In this document: positions 9,510 through 18,630 of the stretch, piece by piece | Position numbering within the stretch: the first letter of the stretch is position 1 | How the letters are laid out: every line of letters starts with the position of its first letter | Assembly (NCBI GenBank): GCA_035498405.1 | Contig: DATKAE010000027.1 | Location: 65,572 to 129,571 of the forward strand | Source of the DNA: DATBFU01 sp035498405 | GTDB lineage: Bacteria > Acidobacteriota > Thermoanaerobaculia > UBA5066 > Gp7-AA6 | DNA: 64,000 nucleotides | Reading direction: 5' to 3' | Position numbers and translations under genes: made by a program | Notes under the pieces: model-generated | The model's database searches: none | Told to the model about the DNA's origin: nothing | Seen by the model: the letters and a program-made list of their open reading frames with translations, nothing else

Positions 9510-10820
9510 TCAATCGCCGCGGTAGACCCTGCCGTCCTTCATGACGAATCCAACCGACTCGAGCACCTGCACGCTCTGGAGCGGGTCGCCGGAGACGGCG
9601 ATGAGGTCGGCATAGGCGCCCGGCGAGACGGCTCCGATCTCGCCCGACATCCCGAGCATCTCGGCGGCGCGCGAGGTGGCCGCCTGGATCGCCGCCATCG
9701 GCGTCATGCCGAACTCGACCAAGCGGGCGAACTCCCGGGCGATCGGCTCCTTCCAGGAGAAGCCGCCGGCGTCGGTGCCGAAGGCGATCTTGACGCCGGC
9801 CTTGACGGCCTTCTGAAGGGACGGCCCGTGCACCGCCGCGCGCTTGCGGTCGCGCTTTCCCTCCGGCGTGTCCTCCGGGGCCCAATGGTCGTAGTAGACG
9901 CTCATCGTCGGCACGAGCCAGGTGCCCTGGCGAACCATCTGGGCGATCGACGCGTCGTCGAGCTCGAGTCCGTGCTCGATGGAATCGCAGCCGCCGTCCA
10001 AGCCCCGATGAAGGCCGACGCCGTTGTAGGCGTGGCAGGCCACTTTCCTTCCCCAGCCGTGCGCCTCGTCGACGATCGCCCTGATCTCCTCGAGCGTGAA
10101 GGTGGGCTGAGAGACGAGGTTGCCCTGCTTGTCCACCCAGGACCGGTGTGTCACGTAGATCTTGATCCAGTCCGCTCCGTGATCGAGCTGCTCGCGCGCG
10201 GCCTTGCGCGCCTCGACCGGACCGTCCACGATCTGAGCGCCCTTGGGCACATCGATCTCGGGCGCGTAGTCCTCGAGCGGATAGCCCCCGGTCGTCGAGA
10301 TGGCGCGCGTGACGACGAACATCCGCGGCCCGGGAATGTAGCCTCCTTCGATCGCCTGTTTGATTCCGACGTCGCCGTAGCCCGCTCCCTCGGTTTCGAC
10401 GTCGCGGATCGTCGTGAAGCCCTGCTCGAGGGCGCGCCGTGCCGAGGCCGTCGCCCGGGCCGCGCGAAAGGCGAGCCCCTGCTTGAGCAATTGCACGTCG
10501 TAGCCTCCCTCGGCCGGGTCCTCCCCCTGCAGAAAGATGTGCGTGTGGGTGTCGATCAGACCCGGCAGCACGGTCGCCCGCGAGAGGTCGATGACCTTCG
10601 CGCTCGCCGGGACCGCGACCGTTGCGGTGTCTCCCACGCTCTCGATCCGATTGCCGCGGATCACGATCGACTGATCGCGGCGGGGACTCGCAGACTTCCC
10701 GTCGATCAGGGTCCCCGCCCGAATGACGGTGACACTCGGCGGGTTGGACGATTGCGGGGCCGCCGGCCGAGCCGCCGCGAACAGAATCAGCGCGGGACTG
10801 AGTGCGCGCAGCCTCTTCAT
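9510..10820 (-). CDS. Exported amidohydrolase (metal-dependent, imidazolonepropionase/prolidase-like)
   Basis: The 436-residue protein has a signal peptide (ALSPALILFAAARPAAP). Its amidohydrolase barrel shows all metal-site landmarks: LIDTHTHIF (HxH), ADWIKIYV (carboxylated Lys), KVACHAYNGVG (His), CDSIEHGLELDD (His) and IAFGTDAGGF (Asp). The C-terminal beta-sandwich ends ADLIAVSGDPL. Close family members are periplasmic or secreted enzymes cleaving Xaa-Pro dipeptides or other cyclic amides. The substrate is not readable from sequence. It diverges from the DJ-1/PfpI gene, with 160 bases between them holding the promoters. Confidence 0.85.
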   Translation of the reverse strand: MKRLRALSPALILFAAARPAAPQSSNPPSVTVIRAGTLIDGKSASPRRDQSIVIRGNRIESVGDTATVAVPASAKVIDLSRATVLPGLIDTHTHIFLQGEDPAEGGYDVQLLKQGLAFRAARATASARRALEQGFTTIRDVETEGAGYGDVGIKQAIEGGYIPGPRMFVVTRAISTTGGYPLEDYAPEIDVPKGAQIVDGPVEARKAAREQLDHGADWIKIYVTHRSWVDKQGNLVSQPTFTLEEIRAIVDEAHGWGRKVACHAYNGVGLHRGLDGGCDSIEHGLELDDASIAQMVRQGTWLVPTMSVYYDHWAPEDTPEGKRDRKRAAVHGPSLQKAVKAGVKIAFGTDAGGFSWKEPIAREFARLVEFGMTPMAAIQAATSRAAEMLGMSGEIGAVSPGAYADLIAVSGDPLQSVQVLESVGFVMKDGRVYRGD

Positions 10821-10919
10821 GGAATCCCTCCTTCTCCCTTCGTTCCCGGTTCCGGCGCCGCCGTCCGGAATCTCGGCCGCCCATCGTGGCGGCGCGGTCT
10901 CCCGATGTCAAACAGGGAA

Positions 10920-10925
10920 TAGAAT
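10920..10925 (+). promoter_or_regulatory. Putative -10 element TAGAAT upstream of DJ-1/PfpI gene
   Basis: TAGAAT stands 55 bases before the ATG at 10981 in an otherwise GC-rich divergent intergenic region. The same hexamer, usually followed by C, precedes several other genes here (11665, 18606, 28516 and 39254). No good -35 match is visible, so this rests on recurrence and position only. Confidence 0.35.
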
Positions 10926-10980
10926 CCGCCTCGCAAGACCCGACCGCGCCCGTCCCGGCGCAGATCGTCGCGAGGTGCGT

Positions 10981-11667
10981 ATGGCGGAGAGGCCTCTCAT
11001 CGCCGGATTCCGACTGGGCATCTACGTCTTCAAGGACGCCGAGATCGTGGACTTCGCCGCGCCGCACGGAGTCTTCTCGGTGGCCCGGCGCTTCGACGCG
11101 GAGCTCGAAGCCTTTCTCATCGCCGACGCCATGCGGCCCGTGCAGGCGCAAGCGGGATTCACCGTCCTGCCGAACTATTCGTTTCGGGACTCGCCCGCCA
11201 TGGACGCGTTCCTGATCCCGGGAGGCTTCGGGACCCGACAGGAGATCGCCAATCGGCGCCTCCACGATTTCGTCCGATCGCTCCCGCCGTCCACGCTCCT
11301 GACGAGCGTGTGCACCGGCTCCTGGATCTACGGCAAGATGGGCCTGCTCGATGGCCTGCCGGCGACCAACCGCAAGGAGCCGGACCGCGTGGAGTCCTCC
11401 GGCGCCGGAATGGTCCCCATCGACCGCCTCGCGAAGATCGCGCCGCGCGCGCGAATCAGCCGTGCCCGAGTGGTCGATTCCGGGCGGATCATCACCGCCG
11501 GGGGCATCACCTCGGGCATGGAAATGGGATTCCACCTCCTGCGCCGCGCCGGCTACAGCGAAGAGTTCATCGCCGAGGTCGCGCGCGTCATGGAGTACAG
11601 CAAGGCCTACGAGCTCTATCGCGGCGACGTCGAGATCTCCGGAGAGGCTTCGATCGGCCGCGGATAG
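10981..11667 (+). CDS. DJ-1/PfpI family protein (GATase1-like)
   Basis: The 228-residue protein has the DJ-1/PfpI fold. The nucleophile elbow LLTSVCTGSWIYGKMGLLDG carries the reactive Cys, and LIPGGFGTRQEI supplies the oxyanion part. VDSGRIITAGGITSGMEMGF is the usual C-terminal signature. ATG 10981 is preceded by GAGGTG; the open frame upstream is not coding-like. There is no AraC domain, so this is the stand-alone form, similar to isonitrile hydratase-like or stress proteins. The kinase gene begins 13 bases downstream on the same strand, with its own possible -10 element in between. Confidence 0.85.
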   Translation: MAERPLIAGFRLGIYVFKDAEIVDFAAPHGVFSVARRFDAELEAFLIADAMRPVQAQAGFTVLPNYSFRDSPAMDAFLIPGGFGTRQEIANRRLHDFVRSLPPSTLLTSVCTGSWIYGKMGLLDGLPATNRKEPDRVESSGAGMVPIDRLAKIAPRARISRARVVDSGRIITAGGITSGMEMGFHLLRRAGYSEEFIAEVARVMEYSKAYELYRGDVEISGEASIGRG

Positions 11668-11679
11668 AATCGGCGCCCG

Positions 11680-14250
11680 GTGACGCTCCCGGCGGGATCC
11701 CGCCTCGGCCCCTACGAGATTCTCGCGCCGCTCGGCGCGGGCGGCATGGGCGAGGTATATCGCGCGAAGGACCCGCGCCTCGGCCGCGAGGTGGCGATCA
11801 AGGTCCTTCCAGCCTCCTTCTCGAGCGACGCCGACCGCCTGCGCCGGTTCGAGCAGGAAGCCAGAGCCGCCGGGCTTCTCAATCATCCCAACATCACCGC
11901 CGTTTACGACATCGGGACTCACGAGGGAGCGCCTTACGTCGTCCAGGAACTGCTCGAAGGGGAAACGCTTCGCGCGGAGCTCGCCGACGGGCGATTCTCC
12001 TCCCGCAAGGCGATCGAGTACGCCCAGCAGATCGCCCAGGGCCTCGCCGCCGCGCACGAGAAGGGGATCGTCCATCGGGACTTGAAGCCCGAGAACCTCT
12101 TCGTGACCCGAGACGGTCGCGTCAAGATCCTCGACTTCGGCCTGGCGAAGCTGACGGAGGCCGAGCCGGGCGGCCAGGCGACGAGCCTGCCAACCGCCAC
12201 GGCCGGCACCGAACCCGGTGTCGTCATGGGAACGCTCGGCTACATGTCTCCCGAGCAGGTCAAGGGCAAGGCGGCCGACGCGCGCTCGGACATCTTCGCC
12301 TTCGGCGCGGTGCTCTACGAGATGCTCTCGGGAAAGCGCGCCTTCCACGGGGAGTCCGCCGCCGAAACGATGGCGTCGATCCTGAGAGAAGATCCGCCGG
12401 AGCTGTCGGTCACCGGCCAGAACATCTCACCGGGACTCGAGCGAATCGTCCGGCACTGTCTCGAGAAGAACCCCGAGCGGAGATTTCAATCCGCGAGCGA
12501 CATCGCCTTCGATCTCGAGACCCTCTCCGGGCTGTCCGGGCCGATGGCCACGCCGGCGCGTGCGCCGGGCAAGAAATGGGGCCGCCCGTCCTCGCTTCTT
12601 GGGGCTGCCCTTCTCGGAGGCCTCGTCGTCGGTGCCATCGTCTACCTCGCGGGCGCGAGGATGGGATCCCGCTTGCCGCCCTCCTTCCAACAGCTCACCT
12701 ATCGCCACGGAACGGTATGGTCGGCTCGATTCGGATCCGATGGAAAATCCATTTTTTACAGCGCTTCGTGGGACGGCCACCCGACAGAGATTTTCGTGAG
12801 CTCGCCGGAGAGCCCCGAGTCGCGTCCCTTCGGCCTTTCGGGGGCTGACGTTCTGGCGATCTCGGCCTCGGGGGAATTGGCCGTCGGCCTCGCGAGCACC
12901 GTTTCCGGTGAGTTCTTGAAGACCGCGACGCTCGCGCGCACGAGCGCCACGGGCGGCGGAGCGCCGCGCCAGATGCTCGAAGACGTCCAGTTTGCCGACT
13001 GGTCGCCCGACGGAAAGGAGCTCGCGATCGTTCGCGCCGCGGGCGGCCGGACCCGGCTCGAATATCCCATCGGCAAGGCGCTCTATGAGACCGGAGGCTG
13101 GATCGGAAATCCGCGCGTCTCGCCGCTCGGCGACCGCGTCGCCTTCATCGATCATCCGGTCGGTGGCGACGACGGCGGATCGGTGGCGGCCGTCGACCGG
13201 ACCGGGAAGAAGACGAATCTGTCAGAACTCTTCGGGAGCATCCAGGGCCTCGCCTGGTCGCCCGACGGATCGGAGATCTGGTTTACCGCGGCGCTCGCGA
13301 GTCGCGCCCTCTATGGAGTGTCGCCGGCAGGCAAGCAAAGACTCATCGCCCGGGTCACCGGTTCGCTGACTCTCCAGGACACGTCCCGCGACGGCCGCGT
13401 CCTGTTGACCGACGAGCTGCGCCGAGTCGGACTATCGGTACTCGCACCCGGGGATGGCAAGGAGAAGGACCTCTCCTGGCTCGATTGGTCCCGTCCAGCC
13501 GGCCTCTCCGCCGACGGCAAGACCGTCCTCTTCTTCGAATCCGGAGCAGGCGGAGGCCCCGGCTACTCCGTGTACCTGAGGGGAACCGACGGCGGGCCGG
13601 CCGTCCGGTTGGGCGAAGGAACGGCTCTGTCGCTCTCCCCGGACGGGAAGTGGGCCTTGGCACTTCTGCACAAGTTCACCAACCCGGAGGTCGTCCTCTA
13701 TCCCACCGGTGCAGGGCAACCGAGGCCCTTGCCCCTGGGATCTCTCAAGCCGCAGACCGGAAGATTTCTTCCGGATGGCCGCCGCATCCTCATCGTCGCC
13801 ACGGAACCGAGGCGGGCCACCCGCATCTACCTGACCGACGTCCAGGGGACGAAGCCCCAGGCGCTCACGGACGAGAATTACAGGGGACCGACGTTCACTT
13901 CGTCCGACGGGACACGCTTTCTCGTTCGCGGACCGGACGAGACAACTTCGGCCTACTCTTTCGAGACCCGAGGGCTCACACCGATCCCCGCCATCCAACC
14001 GAACGAAATCGTCGCCGGCTGGACGGCTGACGGCACTGGCCTCTACGTCCAGGGCCCCGGAATCCCGGCACCGATCGACCGACTCGATCTGGCGACCGGC
14101 CGCCGGGAGCGATGGAAAGAGATCGCGCCCTCCGACGTCGCGGGCGTCGTTCGTATTTCCTCTTTCGTCATATCGCCGGATGGACGGTTCTATACCTACG
14201 CCTACTCGCGCGTGCTCTCGAACCTTTATCTTGCCGGGAATCTGAAGTGA
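11680..14250 (+). CDS. Receptor-type Ser/Thr protein kinase with TolB/PD40-like propeller (kinase 1)
   Basis: The 856-residue protein begins at GTG 11680. The kinase domain spans about residues 8-275: P-loop LGAGGMGEVYRAKD, catalytic Lys in EVAIKVLP, HRDLKPEN near 131, DFGLAK near 151 and GTLGYMSPEQ. One transmembrane segment follows at about 306-325 (ALLGGLVVGAIVYLAG). The rest, some 530 residues, is an extracytoplasmic propeller with repeated SPDG-like strands such as FGSDGKSIFYSASWDG and WSPDGKELAIVRAAGG. It probably senses an envelope signal. TAGAAT at 11665-11670 lies only 9 bases before the start, which would give a leaderless or near-leaderless mRNA. The stop overlaps the next kinase stub by GTGA. 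Confidence 0.9.
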   Translation: MTLPAGSRLGPYEILAPLGAGGMGEVYRAKDPRLGREVAIKVLPASFSSDADRLRRFEQEARAAGLLNHPNITAVYDIGTHEGAPYVVQELLEGETLRAELADGRFSSRKAIEYAQQIAQGLAAAHEKGIVHRDLKPENLFVTRDGRVKILDFGLAKLTEAEPGGQATSLPTATAGTEPGVVMGTLGYMSPEQVKGKAADARSDIFAFGAVLYEMLSGKRAFHGESAAETMASILREDPPELSVTGQNISPGLERIVRHCLEKNPERRFQSASDIAFDLETLSGLSGPMATPARAPGKKWGRPSSLLGAALLGGLVVGAIVYLAGARMGSRLPPSFQQLTYRHGTVWSARFGSDGKSIFYSASWDGHPTEIFVSSPESPESRPFGLSGADVLAISASGELAVGLASTVSGEFLKTATLARTSATGGGAPRQMLEDVQFADWSPDGKELAIVRAAGGRTRLEYPIGKALYETGGWIGNPRVSPLGDRVAFIDHPVGGDDGGSVAAVDRTGKKTNLSELFGSIQGLAWSPDGSEIWFTAALASRALYGVSPAGKQRLIARVTGSLTLQDTSRDGRVLLTDELRRVGLSVLAPGDGKEKDLSWLDWSRPAGLSADGKTVLFFESGAGGGPGYSVYLRGTDGGPAVRLGEGTALSLSPDGKWALALLHKFTNPEVVLYPTGAGQPRPLPLGSLKPQTGRFLPDGRRILIVATEPRRATRIYLTDVQGTKPQALTDENYRGPTFTSSDGTRFLVRGPDETTSAYSFETRGLTPIPAIQPNEIVAGWTADGTGLYVQGPGIPAPIDRLDLATGRRERWKEIAPSDVAGVVRISSFVISPDGRFYTYAYSRVLSNLYLAGNLK

Positions 14251-14462
14251 CCCTGGCCCAGAGCTCCCGCCTCGGACCCTACGAGATCCTCGCGCCGCTC
14301 GGAGCGGGCGGAATGGGTAAGGTGTACCGTCGCGCGCGCCCCTTTCGGGGTCTCCGTCCTGCGGACGCACCGGCTCACGGCTCGCCCGGATGCGGGCTCG
14401 ACGGCCTGCCTGACCCCTCACTGCGCGCCGCGACCGGAGGGTCGCGCCGCGAACGACGATGA
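14247..14462 (+). pseudogene. Ser/Thr kinase N-terminal stub interrupted by a small repeat element
   Basis: GTG 14247 overlaps the stop of kinase 1 and starts TLAQSSRLGPYEILAPLGAG then GMGKVYR, the first 28 residues of the same kinase family. Right after the VYR codons the kinase sequence stops. About 43 unrelated codons follow (RARPFRGLRPADAPAHG and on) until the stop at 14462, which overlaps the ATG of the next kinase. It is a dead kinase start still coupled on both sides by 4-base overlaps. The foreign part is related to the insertion in the third kinase (18701-18844). Confidence 0.7.
14331..14458 (+). repeat. Small hairpin-rich insertion element, copy A
   Basis: These 128 bases sit between the truncated kinase P-loop and the ATG of kinase 2. 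They contain several perfect hairpins: CCCC-TTTC-GGGG, CGTCC-TGC-GGACG and CGCGACC-GGAG-GGTCGCG. The part around 14371-14418 aligns well with copy B at 18781-18832 (shared blocks CGGCTCG, CCGGATGCG, CTCGAC, CCTGA and CCCCTC), and both copies have GGGG(A)TC on the left and GA(T)CCCC on the right. It looks like a non-autonomous MITE/REP-like element. Confidence 0.5.
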
Positions 14463-17122
14463 CGCTCTCTGCGGGAACGAGGCTCGGCCCTTACGAGCTC
14501 CTTTCTCCCCTCGGTGCCGGGGGCATGGGAGAGGTGTATCGGGCGAAGGACCCGCGGCTGGGAAGAGAGGTGGCCATCAAGGTTCTGCCTGCGTCTTTCT
14601 CGCAGGATGCCGACCGCCTGCGCCGCTTCGAGCAGGAGGCCAAGGCGGCGGGGGTTCTCAACCACCCGAACATCACCGCGGTCTACGACATCGGCACCCA
14701 CGACGGCGCACCGTACGTCGTTCAGGAACTCCTCGAAGGAGAAACTCTTCGTTCGGAGCTCGCCGCCGGCCGGTTTTCCTCCCGCAAGGCAACCGAGTAT
14801 GCCCTCCAGATCGCGCAAGGCCTGGGCGCGGCGCACGACAAGGGGATTGTCCATCGAGACCTGAAGCCCGAAAACCTCTTCGTCACCAACGACGGACGAG
14901 TCAAGATCCTCGACTTCGGACTGGCGAAGTTGACGGAGCCCGAACGGAGCAGCCAGGCGACGAATCTCCCGACGGCAGCGGCCGCTACCGAGCCGGGTGT
15001 CGTGATGGGCACTCTCGGGTACATGTCCCCCGAGCAGGTCAAGGGCAAGCCGGCCGACGCACGATCGGACATCTTCGCCTTCGGTGCCGTCTTCCACGAA
15101 ATGCTCTCGGGCAAGCGCGCCTTTCACGGCGAATCGGCCGGCGAAACGATGGCGTCGATCCTCAAGGAGGAGCCGGCGGACCTTTCGCTGACCAACCAAA
15201 ACGTCTCCCCCGGCCTCGAGCGCATCGTTCGCCACTGCCTCGAGAAGAACCCGGAGCGAAGGTTCCAATCCGCGAGCGACATCGCGTTCGCCCTCCAGAC
15301 TCTCTCGGAGGCGTCCGGGAGCGTCGTCGCCGGTGCACGGGTGTCTCCAATCCGCCGAATCCCTGGCGCTTTCCTTTGGGGCGCGGCCGGGCTCCTCGCC
15401 GGGGTATTCGCCGCAACGCTCCTTCCGATCGGACGCCGAGCTGCCCCTGACTCGTCGGAAGGACGACCGATTCGCTTCGAGGTCGCTGCGCCGCCGGACC
15501 AACGCGCCGTCGGGACCCTCGCTCTCTCCCCGGACGGCAGCCGGCTGGCCTTCGCGATGCGTGAGCCGGGCGGCGCGACCATGCTCTGGACCCGGGCGCT
15601 CGCGGATCCGAAGGCGGAGAAGCTGCCGGGAACCGAAGGTGCCGAGCTCCCGTTCTGGTCGCCCGATGGCCGTTCCCTGGGCTTCTTCGCCAGTGGAGAG
15701 CTCAAACGAATCTCGATTTCGGGGGGCCCTCCTCAGCCGATTGCTCCCGTGACCGCCGACGTCCGAGGCGCCTCCTGGGGAGCAGATGACCAAATCCTGT
15801 TCGCCCCGGCGTTCTCCGGGCCTCTTCAGCAGGTTTCCGCGACGGGCGGGAAGATCACGCCGGCCACGATCCTGAACAAGCGGCGAAACGAGGGTACGCA
15901 TCGCTGGCCATGGTTTCTGCCGGACGGACGGCACTTCCTCTACTACTCCGCCTCCGACACCGGCGAGGAACCCGGCGACGTCTACTTGGGGCGGCTCGGT
16001 TCGAGCGACGTCAAGCGCCTCACGGCGTCGAGCTCGCTCCCCGTCTATGCGTCCCCCGGATACCTCGTGTTCGTCCGCGGCAGCACTCTGGTCGCGCAGC
16101 CCTTCGACGCCGGCCGGCAGGAGATTCGCGGGGAACCGACGCCCCTGGGCGTGGACCTTCCCTCCAATTCGTCGACCAGCGGGCTGCGAGCTCTCTCGGC
16201 GTCTCTGGACGGCACGCTCGCCTGGCGCACGCAGGCGGGAGCGACGAGCCAGCCGGTGTTGCTCGATCGACAGGGACACGAGATCGGCAGGCTCGCGGAG
16301 GCGGGGGAGTGGTATCTGGCCCGCCTCTCGCCGGACGGGCAGCGTCTGGCAACGGCGCGCTCGAGTGCCGCGAACACGTCGGGCGACATCTGGACGATCG
16401 ACATTGCGAGGAATATCGCGACGCGCATGACGCTCGACCCGGGCGACGACAACAACCCGATCTGGTCCCCCGACGGAACCCGCTTGGCCTTCACCTCTTC
16501 GCGCAAGGGAGCCGCGGGAGACCTCTACGTCATGCGCGCCGACCAGCCGGGCAGCGAGGAGCTTCTTCTCGCGAGCGACGGTGCCAAGACGCCCAACTCC
16601 TGGTCGCCGGACGGCCGCTCGCTGATCTTCGAGGTCAGCACTCCGCAGAGCCGACAGGACCTGTGGCTCCTTTCCCTCGACGGAGACCGAAAGCCCCTGC
16701 CGTTTCTGGCCACCCCTTTCGCCGAGCGGAACGCCCGCTTCTCTCCCGACGGCCGCTGGGTGGCCTACACGTCGGATGTGTCGGGCGCGCCGGAGATCTA
16801 CGTCCGTCCGTTCCGAGAATCCGGAGGAACCTGGAGGGTCTCCAACCGCGGCGGCCAGACGCCGACCTGGAGGGGCGACGGCCGCGAGATCTATTACCTC
16901 TCCCCCGACAACATGCTCATGGCGGCGCCCGTCACCAGCACGGCGCCCTTTCAGACGGCACCTCCCGTGCCGCTCTTCCAGCTCGCCGTTTCGGAAAACC
17001 TCGATCCTCAGTACGACGTCTTCTCGGACGGCAAGCGGTTCATCGTCAACCAGCAGATCTCGTCGAAGGAAGAGCCGATCAACGTGCTCGTCAACTGGAC
17101 CGCGACACTCAAGAAGCCATGA
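14459..17122 (+). CDS. Receptor-type Ser/Thr protein kinase with TolB/PD40-like propeller (kinase 2)
   Basis: The 887-residue protein has a kinase domain nearly identical to that of kinase 1 (P-loop LGAGGMGEVYRAKD, EVAIKVLP, HRDLKPEN near 131, DFGLAK, GTLGYMSPEQ), so the two arose by recent tandem duplication. The transmembrane segment is at about 304-322 (FLWGAAGLLAGVFAATLL). The outer part is a clear TolB-like propeller with repeated blades, for example LSPDGSRLAFAM, WSPDGRSLGFF, WSPDGTRLAFTSSR and FSPDGRWVAYTSD. It differs from kinase 1 outside the kinase domain, so the input signal probably differs. ATG 14459 and the stop at 17122 both overlap kinase stubs by ATGA. Confidence 0.92.
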   Translation: MTLSAGTRLGPYELLSPLGAGGMGEVYRAKDPRLGREVAIKVLPASFSQDADRLRRFEQEAKAAGVLNHPNITAVYDIGTHDGAPYVVQELLEGETLRSELAAGRFSSRKATEYALQIAQGLGAAHDKGIVHRDLKPENLFVTNDGRVKILDFGLAKLTEPERSSQATNLPTAAAATEPGVVMGTLGYMSPEQVKGKPADARSDIFAFGAVFHEMLSGKRAFHGESAGETMASILKEEPADLSLTNQNVSPGLERIVRHCLEKNPERRFQSASDIAFALQTLSEASGSVVAGARVSPIRRIPGAFLWGAAGLLAGVFAATLLPIGRRAAPDSSEGRPIRFEVAAPPDQRAVGTLALSPDGSRLAFAMREPGGATMLWTRALADPKAEKLPGTEGAELPFWSPDGRSLGFFASGELKRISISGGPPQPIAPVTADVRGASWGADDQILFAPAFSGPLQQVSATGGKITPATILNKRRNEGTHRWPWFLPDGRHFLYYSASDTGEEPGDVYLGRLGSSDVKRLTASSSLPVYASPGYLVFVRGSTLVAQPFDAGRQEIRGEPTPLGVDLPSNSSTSGLRALSASLDGTLAWRTQAGATSQPVLLDRQGHEIGRLAEAGEWYLARLSPDGQRLATARSSAANTSGDIWTIDIARNIATRMTLDPGDDNNPIWSPDGTRLAFTSSRKGAAGDLYVMRADQPGSEELLLASDGAKTPNSWSPDGRSLIFEVSTPQSRQDLWLLSLDGDRKPLPFLATPFAERNARFSPDGRWVAYTSDVSGAPEIYVRPFRESGGTWRVSNRGGQTPTWRGDGREIYYLSPDNMLMAAPVTSTAPFQTAPPVPLFQLAVSENLDPQYDVFSDGKRFIVNQQISSKEEPINVLVNWTATLKKP

Positions 17123-17163
17123 CGCTTCCCGCCGGCTCTCGCCGATCCCAGACTCATAAGTAA
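17119..17163 (+). pseudogene. Kinase start-codon stub (14 codons)
   Basis: ATG 17119 overlaps the stop of kinase 2 and reads MTLPAGSR, the exact N-terminus of kinase 1, then diverges (RSQTHK) and stops at 17163. The stop lies within the AT-rich palindrome before the permease. It is a relic of another kinase copy whose remainder was lost, possibly when the permease arrived. Confidence 0.55.
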
Positions 17164-17172
17164 TTACTTATG
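17155..17172. promoter_or_regulatory. AT-rich perfect palindrome, probable operator of the permease
   Basis: CATAAGTAATTACTTATG is an 18-base perfect palindrome in a GC-rich context. It ends 23 bases before the permease start codon and upstream of its GAGGAG ribosome site. Size and symmetry fit a homodimeric repressor operator (TetR, GntR or MarR type); the regulator is not identified. Confidence 0.55.
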
Positions 17173-17195
17173 CATTCAGCTCGAGGAGCGAGCGG

Positions 17196-18608
17196 ATGGC
17201 CCTAGAGCGCGCGCTCAAGACGCGCGACATCGTCCTCTTCAACGTCGCGGCGATCGTCGGCATGCGGTGGGTGGCGCTGGCGGCCGCGGCGGGACCCTCC
17301 TCGCTCTTTCTCTGGGTGCTCGCGGCGATCGTCTTCTTCATCCCGCAGGGCTTCGCCGTCACGGCGCTGTCCTCGGCCATTCCGGCGGAAGGCGGCCTCT
17401 ACGTCTGGACGACGAAGGCCTTCGGCGAGCGGCAGGGGTTCCTGGCGGGCTGGCTCTACTGGGCCTCGAACATCACGTACTTCCCGACACTGACACTCTC
17501 GACGGTCGTGTTCGCCCTCTTCGTCTTCGGCACGCGCTTCGCCTCCCTCGAGCAGAGCCCTGTTTATGCCGGAGGAGCTTCGCTCGTGCTTCTGGCAATC
17601 GCGCTCTTCTTTAACATCGTCGGGCTGAAGACCGGCAAGTGGGTGCAGAACATCGGCGGGCTCGCCCAGTGGCTGCCGTCCGGGGCCCTGCTCCTGGTGG
17701 GAATCATCGCCCTCGTCCGGTCCGGCTCGGCGACGCCGATGCCCTTGCGGTCCATCGTTCCCGATTTCGCGCAGCTCCCGACCGTTCTCTTCTTCGCCAA
17801 TCTCTGTTTCGGGTTCGCCGGACTCGAGCTCGCTCCCACCATGGCGGACGAGTGCATCGATCCTTGCCGGACGTTTCCGCGCGCCATCACGATCTCGGGA
17901 CTCTCGATCGCCGCCTGCTACCTGCTCGGCACGGTGTCGCTTCTCTGGGCGCTGCCCCACGGCGAGATCTCGATCATCTCGGGAGTCAACCAGGCGATCA
18001 CGAAGGCCGGCGCTCAGCAGGGTCTTCCCTGGCTCGGACCGCCGGTCGCGCTTCTCATGACGCTCGCGGGCTTGGGCGGCATCGGCGCCTGGCTCATCGC
18101 GACGGCGCGGCTGCTCTTCGTCGGCGGGCTCGACCGGTACCTCCCGCCGATCTTCGCGAGGACCCATCCGAAGTGGAAGACGCCCTGGTTCGCCATGGCG
18201 TTCCAGGCCGGCTTCTCCGCCATTTTCATCGTGGCCGCGACCCAGGGCGACACGGTCAAGGGCGCCTACTTGAAGCTCGTCAACGCGACGCTCATCGTCT
18301 ATTTCCTGCCTTACCTCTACATGTTCGCTTCGGCCATCCGCCTGCGCGCTGAAATCGCGCGGCAGCCCGAAGGGGTTCCGGTTCCCGGCGGAACGGCGGG
18401 CAGCTTCTTCTGGAACGGCTTGGGCTTTCTCACGACGGCCGTCGCGATCGTCCTCGCCCTGATCCCGCCGGCCGACACGGCGAACAAGAAGAGCTTCTTC
18501 GTCGAAGTCTTCACCGGATCCTTCGGTTTCCTCGCCGCCGGCCTCGTCCTCTACGCGATGGCGGAGCGTCGCCGCCGCCGAGCCGGCGGAGGCGCACCCT
18601 CGCCATAG
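17196..18608 (+). CDS. APC superfamily amino acid/polyamine permease
   Basis: The 470-residue integral membrane protein has about 12 hydrophobic segments. The first has the APC landmark VLFNVAAIVGMRWVALAAA, followed by AIPAEGGLYVWTTKAFGE, the substrate-gate region of amino acid permeases. FGFAGLELAPTMADEC near residue 208 is the equivalent of the conserved helix 6 motif. ATG 17196 follows GAGGAG. It interrupts the kinase array and is probably controlled by the palindrome at 17155-17172. The most likely function is uptake or exchange of an amino acid or amine. The exact substrate is not predictable. Confidence 0.85.
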   Translation: MALERALKTRDIVLFNVAAIVGMRWVALAAAAGPSSLFLWVLAAIVFFIPQGFAVTALSSAIPAEGGLYVWTTKAFGERQGFLAGWLYWASNITYFPTLTLSTVVFALFVFGTRFASLEQSPVYAGGASLVLLAIALFFNIVGLKTGKWVQNIGGLAQWLPSGALLLVGIIALVRSGSATPMPLRSIVPDFAQLPTVLFFANLCFGFAGLELAPTMADECIDPCRTFPRAITISGLSIAACYLLGTVSLLWALPHGEISIISGVNQAITKAGAQQGLPWLGPPVALLMTLAGLGGIGAWLIATARLLFVGGLDRYLPPIFARTHPKWKTPWFAMAFQAGFSAIFIVAATQGDTVKGAYLKLVNATLIVYFLPYLYMFASAIRLRAEIARQPEGVPVPGGTAGSFFWNGLGFLTTAVAIVLALIPPADTANKKSFFVEVFTGSFGFLAAGLVLYAMAERRRRRAGGGAPSP

Positions 18609-18630
18609 AATCCCATCGGGTTGAACGAGG

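Noticed and set aside
9469..12348. 959-codon minus-strand frame covering the amidohydrolase, DJ-1 and kinase starts
   Set aside because: It crosses genes on both strands with strong domain evidence and has no domain of its own.
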